From positions 1 to 6,829 of the forward strand of contig CALLYN010000404.1 of assembly GCA_937858455.1 (NCBI GenBank): a DNA stretch of 6,829 nucleotides. The letters are read 5' to 3'. Source of the stretch: an uncultured Kouleothrix sp. GTDB taxonomy: Bacteria > Chloroflexota > Chloroflexia > Chloroflexales > Roseiflexaceae. The notes below the pieces were generated by a model. That model saw only the letters and a list, made by a program, of their open reading frames with translations. It did no database searches and was not told the DNA's origin. The translations under genes were made by a program, and so were the position numbers. Below are positions 1-4,669 of this stretch, in pieces; the first letter of the stretch is position 1; each line of letters opens with the position of its first letter.

Positions 1-646
1 TCCACTGCGAGCAGAAGCGGCAGGTGAACGGGCAGCCGCGCGCGAAGTTCGGCACTGCCACGCGCGTGTTGAGCGGGATGTAGATGTACTTCGCCCACTC
101 GAGCAGGCTCCAGTCGGGCGTGAGCGACTCGAGCGGCGTGATCGGCGGGTGCGCCGGCGTGGCCACCACTTTGTCGTGCTCGTCGAGGTAGGCGATGCCG
201 CGGATGTTCGCGCGCTCGCTGTCTTCCTCGCCCGCGTCGATCGTGCGCAGCAAATTGACGATGATCTCCTCGCCCTCGCCGCGCACGATGTAGTCGATCC
301 ACGGCGCCTCGGCCAGCACCTGCGCGTACATAAACGTCGGGTGCACGCCGCCGAGGATCGCCTTGACTTTGGGGTTTACCTCCTTGGCGATCTTCAGCGT
401 GGCCTCGGCCTTGTAGATCATCGGCGTGATCGCCGTGGCCAGCACCACGTCGGGCTGGTTCTTCTCGATGATCTGGCGCACGACCTCGTCGCTCAGGTCG
501 TTGGTCATCGCGTCGACAAAGCGCAGGTTGCCGAACCCGGCGTTGCGCAGCGCGCCGCCGATGTACGCCACCCAGCTGGGCGGCCAGTTGCCGGCGATCT
601 CGGCGCCGCCGGCGTGGTAGTTCGGCTGAATCAGCATGATTTTCAT
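1..646 (-). CDS. bchE: BchE, anaerobic Mg-protoporphyrin IX monomethyl ester cyclase (N-terminal part, runs off the left edge)
   Basis: Cytosolic B12-dependent radical SAM enzyme that forms the fifth (isocyclic) ring of bacteriochlorophyll: Mg-protoporphyrin IX monomethyl ester to protochlorophyllide, with oxygen taken from water, so it works without O2. The visible 215 residues begin MKIMLIQPNYHAGGAEIAGN, which I recognise as the BchE N-terminus. Residues about 1-140 form the cobalamin-binding-like domain (ILGGVHPTF near 97-105, IVRGEGEE near 120-127). The radical SAM cluster motif CPFTCRFC follows, with Cys205, Cys209 and Cys212 in CxxxCxxC spacing, then SQW as in BchE. Family members are roughly 550 residues, so more than half lies outside the window. 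The start ATG (646-644) overlaps the bchJ stop as ATGA, and a GGAGG lies 7 nt upstream inside bchJ, so translation is probably coupled. Known of the family: function. Seen: motifs, overlap. Other B12-radical SAM enzymes are less likely given the BchE-type N-terminus and the neighbours. Confidence 0.93.
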   Translation of the reverse strand, partial: MKIMLIQPNYHAGGAEIAGNWPPSWVAYIGGALRNAGFGNLRFVDAMTNDLSDEVVRQIIEKNQPDVVLATAITPMIYKAEATLKIAKEVNPKVKAILGGVHPTFMYAQVLAEAPWIDYIVRGEGEEIIVNLLRTIDAGEEDSERANIRGIAYLDEHDKVVATPAHPPITPLESLTPDWSLLEWAKYIYIPLNTRVAVPNFARGCPFTCRFCSQW

Positions 647-1281
647 GGCATCGCCTCCACCACAATCCGAAATTCACAGCGCGCGGCGCCGCATGCCAGG
701 CAGCGCTCTTCGCGCACCCGCAGCCGCGGGTCGATCAGCGTCGTCACAAAGCCTTCGAATGCCGCCTGGTAGAACGAGCAGATCGGCGCGTCGCTCGCCT
801 GGTCGCGCGCGGTCAGGCAGCGCTCGATCGTCAGCAGCGGCGTGCGTCCAGGCGTATAGCCGAACTTCCCGCTGCCGGCGAATGTCCAGGCGTGCTTGCC
901 GATTGCGCCGAGCAGCAGCCGCAGCCCGAGCTGCCGCGGCAGCGCGCGCAGCAGCCGGTGTACCGGCTGCGGGATGCGGTTGCGCATCACGTACTGCGAC
1001 GTCAGCGTGCCCGCGCGCGCCATCACCCGGCTGGTCTCGGCGCGGCCCAGCGCGCCCAGCAGGTCGTGGTACAGCTCCACAAACTCGCGCTCGTCGATCA
1101 TCGCGCCGGGGCGGTAGCTTAGCAGCCAGGGCTTGCCGATCCGCTCCAGCAGCTGCGCGCACAGCCCAGGGCCGCGCAGCTCGGTCAGGGCGTTCACCGT
1201 CTGTATCACCGCGTTTGGCCCGATCGTGCCGGCCGACTCGGCCGCTCTGCGCGTGGGCCGCTCCAGCAGATGTGTTGTCAT
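643..1281 (-). CDS. bchJ: BchJ, V4R-domain bacteriochlorophyll biosynthesis protein
   Basis: A 212-residue soluble protein of the BchJ/V4R (4-vinyl reductase) family. It was first proposed to reduce a vinyl group of the chlorophyll precursor. Later work on green bacteria assigned the 8-vinyl reduction to BciA/BciB, so BchJ is better seen as an accessory or substrate-handling protein. Visible marks are the N-terminal segment IGPNAVIQTVNAL (residues about 19-32) and a C-terminal V4R domain with a Cys cluster CLACGAARC (Cys194, Cys197, Cys202), a possible metal site. The frame stays open upstream to 1407, but I chose the ATG at 1281 because GAGG lies 5 nt before it, the length then matches the roughly 210 residues usual for BchJ, and the upstream extension (MRPALAPQERALW...) is low-complexity and unlike the family. 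It lies 162 bp after the pucC-like gene and overlaps bchE by 4 bp, placing it in one leftward operon. Confidence 0.88.
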   Translation of the reverse strand: MTTHLLERPTRRAAESAGTIGPNAVIQTVNALTELRGPGLCAQLLERIGKPWLLSYRPGAMIDEREFVELYHDLLGALGRAETSRVMARAGTLTSQYVMRNRIPQPVHRLLRALPRQLGLRLLLGAIGKHAWTFAGSGKFGYTPGRTPLLTIERCLTARDQASDAPICSFYQAAFEGFVTTLIDPRLRVREERCLACGAARCEFRIVVEAMP

Positions 1282-1388
1282 CGCCGCCTCGTCAGTTCCA
1301 CGACTACCCACATCCAATCCACCTGCACTGCGCTCGCGTGTGCGCCGCCGCTGCTTGCTAGCCAAACACCAGAGCGCGCGTTCCTGTG

Positions 1389-1436
1389 GCGCGAGCGCGG
1401 GACGCATCAGGACGGCCGAGTGTGCTGCGCTCGCGC
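1389..1436 (-). repeat. Perfect 10-bp inverted repeat between the pucC-like gene and bchJ
   Basis: Arms GCGCGAGCGC (1389-1398) and GCGCTCGCGC (1427-1436) are exact reverse complements with 28 nt between them. The repeat begins 8 bp after the pucC-like stop in the leftward transcript. No T-run follows on either strand, so it does not look like a simple intrinsic terminator. It could be an mRNA-stabilising or processing hairpin that sets different levels of pucC and bchJ-bchE messages, or chance in very GC-rich DNA. The rest of the 162-bp gap shows no gene or promoter that I can support. Confidence 0.5.
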
Positions 1437-1443
1437 GCCCGCG

Positions 1444-2850
1444 CTACGCCACCGCCGAAACTTCCATGCTGCGCACGATATCGCCGCGCGTCAGCCCGCG
1501 AAACTCCTCGATGCTCACGCCGCGCAGCAGCGCCACGCCCACGACCATCAGCAGCGTCTCGATGCCAAAGATCGTGGTGTAGCCAAGCTGCGCGCTCATC
1601 AGCCCGCTCTCGATCAGCACGCTTTTCAGCGCGCCGCTGAGCACCGAGGCGCTGCCGGTGCCAAACGCCTGGGCCATGCCCCACATGCCCATATACAGGC
1701 CAGTCGCGCCCTCGACGGTCATATCCATCATGAGCGAGAGCGCGCCGACGTTGTACAGGCCAGTGCTCAGGCCCATCAGCAGCAGCGCCGGGTTCAGCAG
1801 GCTGCGCTGCTGCGTGAACGCACAGACGGTCAGCAGGCCCAGCCCTACCGCCGTGCCCATGCCGCCCAGCAGCGCGATCAGCTTCTTGCTCAGCGGCAGC
1901 ACCGAGCTCACAATGCCGATCAGCACCATGCCGATCAGCACGCCGCCGCCCCACGTCTGGGTGAAGGTCGTCGTCTCCTTCACCGTCATACCGAACACGT
2001 CGGCGCCAAACACCTCGAGCACCGCGTCCTGCAGGAAGATCCCCAGGATCGACAGGAACACAAAGCCGAAAAACGCGCGCACCTGGGGGTTCTGGCGCAG
2101 CAGCCCCAGCGTGGCCGTCACCACGTTGCCGGCCGGCACAGCTTGCCGCGAAAGCTCAAGCGCCGCCGCCAGCTCGGCGCGGCTTTTGCGGCGCTCCACG
2201 CCTAGCAGCCCGGCGGCCCCGGTGATCATCACGATCCAGGGCGTCAGGTTGTACAGCGATTGCATCTTCTCGGGCGTGTAGGTGTCGCCCATCACCACCT
2301 TGATCACAATCGCCGCAGCGATCGCGCTGGCGATCGTGAACGTCCAAACCACCGCCACCACGCCGCCGCGCCGCTGCGGGCTCGTCACCTCGGCGATCAG
2401 CGCGTGGTGCGAGTCGCCCGAGGCGGCGATGCCAATGCCAAACATAAGCAGCAAGCCGAACCCGGCCGCCACTGCCAGGCCCGAGCCCTGGCCCATCGCT
2501 ACGGCAAGGCTGGGCAGCGCCAGGAACACCAGGCTCGAAAGCAGCGAGCCAAGCAGGAAGTACGGCGTGCGCCGCAGCCCAAACAGCGGGTGGCGGTCGG
2601 CTAGCCGCCCAAACACGATCTGAAAGGGCGACAGGAAGTGGTGCATGCCGATCATCACCGTAACCAGCACCGCCGCCACGCCCAGGTCGTGGATCGCAAT
2701 GCGGTTGAAGTTGCTGGTGAGCAGCGCGAACATCCAGCCCACGCCTAGCTTGGGCAGCGCCAACCGCAGCGTCTTGAACGCCCCGCTCATAAACCCGATC
2801 ACCGGCGAGCGCCGCGCTACGCCCTGCTCCATCGATGATTGAACAGCCAT
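1444..2850 (-). CDS. PucC/BCD-family MFS protein (bacteriochlorophyll delivery or antenna assembly)
   Basis: A 468-residue polytopic membrane protein of the major facilitator superfamily, PucC/LhaA/Bch2 (BCD) branch. In purple bacteria these proteins are needed for assembly of light-harvesting complexes, probably by handing over bacteriochlorophyll; the exact cargo is unproven. Seen here: about twelve hydrophobic stretches; an MFS motif-A-like loop GRLADRHPLFGLRRTPY (residues 81-97); the family signatures QDAVLEVFGADVFGM (274-288) and GLYMGMWGMAQAFG (384-397); and a charged central loop (about 219-240) between the two six-helix halves. The start at 2850 has AAAGGG 8 nt upstream; a further in-frame ATG at 2910 would add 20 residues without family resemblance. 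It is the first gene of the leftward pigment operon, with a likely promoter at 3056-3029 and a leader of about 170 nt. The subgroup (PucC versus LhaA versus Bch2) cannot be fixed from sequence alone, so no symbol is given. Confidence 0.88.
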   Translation of the reverse strand: MAVQSSMEQGVARRSPVIGFMSGAFKTLRLALPKLGVGWMFALLTSNFNRIAIHDLGVAAVLVTVMIGMHHFLSPFQIVFGRLADRHPLFGLRRTPYFLLGSLLSSLVFLALPSLAVAMGQGSGLAVAAGFGLLLMFGIGIAASGDSHHALIAEVTSPQRRGGVVAVVWTFTIASAIAAAIVIKVVMGDTYTPEKMQSLYNLTPWIVMITGAAGLLGVERRKSRAELAAALELSRQAVPAGNVVTATLGLLRQNPQVRAFFGFVFLSILGIFLQDAVLEVFGADVFGMTVKETTTFTQTWGGGVLIGMVLIGIVSSVLPLSKKLIALLGGMGTAVGLGLLTVCAFTQQRSLLNPALLLMGLSTGLYNVGALSLMMDMTVEGATGLYMGMWGMAQAFGTGSASVLSGALKSVLIESGLMSAQLGYTTIFGIETLLMVVGVALLRGVSIEEFRGLTRGDIVRSMEVSAVA

Positions 2851-2865
2851 ATGTCTGCCCTTTCC

Positions 2866-2884
2866 AAAAAACGCAAATGCGCTT
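2866..2884 (-). terminator. Attenuator-like hairpin with U-tract just before the pucC-like RBS
   Basis: On the minus strand, AAGCGC (2884-2879), loop ATTT (2878-2875) and GCGTTT (2874-2869) can form a 6-bp stem with one G-U pair, and a run of six T (2871-2866) covers its 3' end. It lies immediately upstream of the AAAGGG ribosome-binding site of the pucC-like gene. The stem is short, so termination would be weak; it may instead act on translation or be incidental. Confidence 0.25.
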
Positions 2885-2891
2885 ACGACAA

Positions 2892-2914
2892 TGTAGTAAC
2901 GACACTGCACTACA
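2892..2914. repeat. Inverted repeat TGTAGT-N11-ACTACA in the pucC-like leader
   Basis: TGTAGT (2892-2897) and ACTACA (2909-2914) are exact reverse complements. The site is about 42-64 bp upstream of the pucC-like start codon, downstream of the predicted promoter. As DNA it could be an operator for a dimeric repressor; as RNA it makes a 6-7 bp hairpin upstream of the attenuator-like hairpin. The sequence does not tell which. Confidence 0.4.
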
Positions 2915-3028
2915 ACAGCAAAGAAACATTGGCAACACGAAGCCAGATCGCCCTAACGATAGGCAACCGCAGTGAAACTTGTGCTTTCCAGGGCGAACCA
3001 CGCAGTTTGGCAAAGAATCGGTGATTAG

Positions 3029-3056
3029 AGTATAACATATAATTAACTACTTTCAA
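3029..3056 (-). promoter_or_regulatory. Sigma-70-type promoter for the pucC-bchJ-bchE operon
   Basis: Read leftward: -35 TTGAAA (3056-3051), 16-bp AT-rich spacer, -10 TATACT (3034-3029) preceded by TGT, making an extended -10. The predicted start is near 3022 (an A), leaving a leader of about 172 nt before the pucC-like ATG. The match is five of six at each box, and the surrounding DNA is AT-rich in an otherwise GC-rich window. The palindrome CTTTGCAAAG (3058-3067) abuts the -35, a position typical for an activator or a competing repressor. Confidence 0.65.
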
Positions 3057-3057
3057 T

Positions 3058-3067
3058 CTTTGCAAAG
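3058..3067. promoter_or_regulatory. Perfect palindrome CTTTGCAAAG abutting the leftward -35 box
   Basis: A 10-bp exact palindrome one base upstream of the TTGAAA -35 of the leftward promoter. Its core TGCAAAG recurs at 3146-3152, and TGCAAAC occurs at 3225-3231. This is a candidate binding site for a dimeric regulator of the pigment operon; the regulator is unknown. Confidence 0.4.
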
Positions 3068-3136
3068 CCTCTAGTTTTAATTTACAATAGCTCTACATCA
3101 CGGATGTGCAAAATTTCGCTGTTTACAAAACCTCTA
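3059..3136. repeat. Imperfect direct repeat, 15 bp, 63 bp apart
   Basis: TTTGCAAAGCCTCTA (3059-3073) and TTTACAAAACCTCTA (3122-3136) agree at 13 of 15 positions, and some similarity continues into the AT-rich DNA after each copy. The 63-bp period is six turns of B-DNA, so the two copies face the same side of the helix. Both lie upstream of the leftward promoter. Confidence 0.5.
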
Positions 3137-3239
3137 TATTTATTCTGCAAAGTGCACTCGTGCACAAAGAATGCATAAGAGCGCGCACTATGTATTGATC
3201 GTTGCATAAAAGCACATATTGGTGTGCAAACATAGTGCA
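3061..3239. promoter_or_regulatory. Cluster of nine TGCA-cored elements between the divergent promoters
   Basis: TGCA starts at 3061, 3107, 3146, 3153, 3161, 3172, 3203, 3225 and 3236: nine copies in 179 bp where about one is expected by chance. Two sit inside GTGCACTCGTGCAC (3152-3165), a double copy of the palindrome GTGCAC, which recurs at 3235-3240. TGCATAAGAGCGC (3172-3184) and TGCATAAAAGCAC (3203-3215) match at 11 of 13, 31 bp apart. Steps between the last five copies are 11, 31, 22 and 11 bp, close to 1, 3, 2 and 1 helical turns. This reads as a multi-site operator or enhancer-like array; the binding protein is unknown. Confidence 0.45.
3185..3238. repeat. Inverted repeat GCACTATGT ... 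ACATAGTGC
   Basis: The 9-bp arms (3185-3193 and 3230-3238) are exact reverse complements with 36 bp between them. Inside lies a smaller inverted repeat, GCACA (3212-3216) with TGTGC (3223-3227). Nested symmetry of this type fits paired operator half-sites that could loop, or a cruciform. No coding sequence is supported here. Confidence 0.4.
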
Positions 3240-3276
3240 CTGGCTGTGAGCCGGGCCGCGCACGCCGCCACGCCGC

Positions 3277-3293
3277 GCGCAGCCGCGCTGCGC
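3277..3293. repeat. GC-rich 7-bp hairpin upstream of the rightward promoter
   Basis: GCGCAGC (3277-3283), loop CGC, GCTGCGC (3287-3293). It sits in a short very GC-rich block that abruptly follows the AT-rich control region and precedes the rightward promoter. No T-run follows, so a terminator role is unlikely. It may be incidental to the base composition. Confidence 0.25.
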
Positions 3294-3330
3294 CAGGCCG
3301 CGTACAAACGTAGCTAAAGCGAATTGGTTG

Positions 3331-3339
3331 TGCTATAAT
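3331..3339 (+). promoter_or_regulatory. Extended -10 promoter TGCTATAAT for the rightward genes
   Basis: A perfect TATAAT (3334-3339) with the TGn extension (3331-3333). A -35 at 17-bp spacing would be TAGCTA (3311-3316), a poor match, so the promoter relies on the extended -10 or on an activator. The predicted start is near 3346, giving a leader of about 32 nt that contains GGAGA (3363-3367) before the ATG at 3378. Confidence 0.65.
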
Positions 3340-3377
3340 GGCCGCGGGAAACGAACACACGCGGAGAACACCACCAT

Positions 3378-4520
3378 ATGTCGCTCTACGTCCCTACCGG
3401 AACTCCCCCGCTGATCAGCACCGCCGTGGCGCGCATCGAGCGCCGGCTGCCAAGCGCCGGCGAAGTGCGCGTCCGCCAGGGCCAGCGGGTCGAGCCCGAA
3501 GAGGTCGTTGCCAGCGCCTATCTCTCCGGCACCCCGGTGATCGTCAACCTGGCGCGTGCCCTCAGCATCGCCCCGGCGCTGGTCGAGCGCGCGATGGTAC
3601 GCGAGGTTGGCAACAAAGTCAGCCGCGGCGAGATGCTGGCGCGCTCGAGCCGTATCGGTGGGCGCACCTGCCTGTCGCCAATCACCGGCAAGATCGAAGC
3701 AGTCGACGCCGAAACCGGCTATGTCACGATCTCGCCCGATCCGGTACAGTTCAACCTAGCGGCCAGCGTACGCGGCCTGGTGATGGAGATCATCCCGAGC
3801 CTCGGCGTGGTGATCGAAACGCCGGCAGCCCAGGTGTACGGCGCGTTCGGCATGGGCCGCGAGCGCGCCGGCGTGCTGCGGCTACTCGTCACCGACCCTG
3901 CCGAGCCCATCCGGCCCGAAATGATCGACGCACGCAGCGCCTACGCGATCATCATCGGCGGCAGCGGCATTAGCGCCGCCGCGCTGCGGCGCGCCGCCCA
4001 AGAGCAGGTGCGCGGCGTGATCGTCGGCAGCATCGACGAAGCCGAGCTGCGCGCGTTTCTGGGCTGGGCATCGCCGGCCAGCTGGCGCAGCGGCCTGGGC
4101 GATTGGGCGTTCCCCAACGCCGATCTGCCGCTCGACCTGACGCTCGTCGTCACCGAGGGGTTTGGCTCGCGGCCCATGGCATTGCCGCTGTTCGAGCTGC
4201 TCGCCAACCACGATCGGCAAGAAACATTGATCGAAGGCAGCACGCGCCTGCGCGCACCACTGCAGCGCCCGCGCGTGGTGGTTCCGCTCTCGTCGCGCAC
4301 CGCTGGCGTGCAGATCGAGCCGCCGCGGCCGGCGCTGCGCAGCGGCGCCAGCGTGCGCCTGCTCGACTCAGCGCATCTTGGCCAGGTCGGCCAGGTACGC
4401 AGCGTCAGCGCGTCGCCGCGCCGGCTCACCACGCGGGTGCGCGCGCGCGCGGTCGAGGTCGCGCTCGACGATGGCACTACGGTGCTGCTGCCCCAGGCCG
4501 ATGTCGAGGTTCTGGCCTGA
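3378..4520 (+). CDS. Protein of unknown function with barrel-sandwich-like and KOW-like segments
   Basis: A 380-residue, probably soluble protein that I cannot assign to a named family. Seen in order: an N-terminal segment GEVRVRQGQRVEPEEVVA (28-45), then VGNKVSRGEMLARS (77-90) and SPITGKIEAV (100-109), which together resemble the glycine-and-valine pattern of lipoyl/biotinyl-type barrel-sandwich folds. No lipoyl or biotin lysine motif is evident. A central region has IIIGGSGISAAALRRAA (191-207) and VRGVIVGSI (211-219), alternating strand/helix with a glycine-rich turn. A conserved-looking stretch VVTEGFGSRPMALPLFELL (257-275) follows. The C-terminal part (about 323-379, GASVRLLDSAHLGQVGQV then VEVALDDGTTVLLP) resembles a KOW/SH3-like barrel. 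There is no signal peptide or membrane helix. The start at 3378 has GGAGA 10 nt upstream and a strong promoter. It is divergent from the pigment operon and 149 bp before a sensor kinase, which hints at, but does not show, a regulatory or assembly role. Confidence 0.85.
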   Translation: MSLYVPTGTPPLISTAVARIERRLPSAGEVRVRQGQRVEPEEVVASAYLSGTPVIVNLARALSIAPALVERAMVREVGNKVSRGEMLARSSRIGGRTCLSPITGKIEAVDAETGYVTISPDPVQFNLAASVRGLVMEIIPSLGVVIETPAAQVYGAFGMGRERAGVLRLLVTDPAEPIRPEMIDARSAYAIIIGGSGISAAALRRAAQEQVRGVIVGSIDEAELRAFLGWASPASWRSGLGDWAFPNADLPLDLTLVVTEGFGSRPMALPLFELLANHDRQETLIEGSTRLRAPLQRPRVVVPLSSRTAGVQIEPPRPALRSGASVRLLDSAHLGQVGQVRSVSASPRRLTTRVRARAVEVALDDGTTVLLPQADVEVLA

Positions 4521-4562
4521 CGCTCGCGGCACTCGGGCGCGGGTAACAAACAGCCGGGTGTT

Positions 4563-4578
4563 GCGCCATGGGGCGCCC
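4563..4578. repeat. Small GC-rich inverted repeat in the gap before the sensor kinase
   Basis: GCGCC (4563-4567), ATGG, GGCGC (4572-4576), overlapping the 8-bp palindrome GGGCGCCC (4571-4578). The 149-bp gap has no T-run that would make this a terminator and no convincing promoter. Read-through from 3378-4520 into the kinase gene is therefore possible. Confidence 0.25.
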
Positions 4579-4669
4579 ATACGAGGGCACCAAGGCTGGT
4601 TTCCCTGGCGGATCAATCGCGTTGCACCCAACCAGAGCATCCAAAGCTACTCGCTAGAGATACCATGCA

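Noticed and set aside
149..772. 207-codon plus-strand open frame opposite bchE and bchJ
   Set aside because: Antisense shadow; the minus strand carries unmistakable BchE and BchJ sequences.
1282..1407. 42-residue N-terminal extension of BchJ
   Set aside because: The ATG at 1281 has a well-placed GAGG and gives the usual family length; the extension overlaps the intergenic inverted repeat and has no family resemblance.
2156..3013. 285-codon minus-strand open frame overlapping the pucC-like gene
   Set aside because: It is an Arg/Ala/Gly-rich out-of-frame shadow of the pucC-like gene, which has clear family signatures in its own frame.
2851..3022. Cobalamin riboswitch upstream of the B12-dependent bchE operon
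   Set aside because: I see no B12-box-like core in the leader, which is also short for that class. A covariance-model search would settle it.
2839..3024. 61-codon plus-strand open frame inside the pucC-like leader
   Set aside because: It starts inside the pucC-like gene, has no RBS or promoter, resembles nothing, and overlaps the predicted leftward leader.
3082..3360. 92-residue minus-strand open frame across the control region
   Set aside because: It spans both the AT-rich operator-like DNA and the GC-rich block, overlaps the rightward promoter, has no clear ribosome-binding site and shows no protein-like pattern.
2851..3377. CrtJ/PpsR operator (TGT-N12-ACA) or FNR-type box in the control region
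   Set aside because: I checked each TGT in this stretch and none has ACA at the required distance. TTGATC at 3195 is at best an isolated FNR half-site.
4521..4669. Terminator or separate promoter before the sensor kinase
   Set aside because: The only hairpin has a 5-bp stem and no T-run, and the best promoter candidate (TTGCAC-N17-AGCTAC) has a poor -10.
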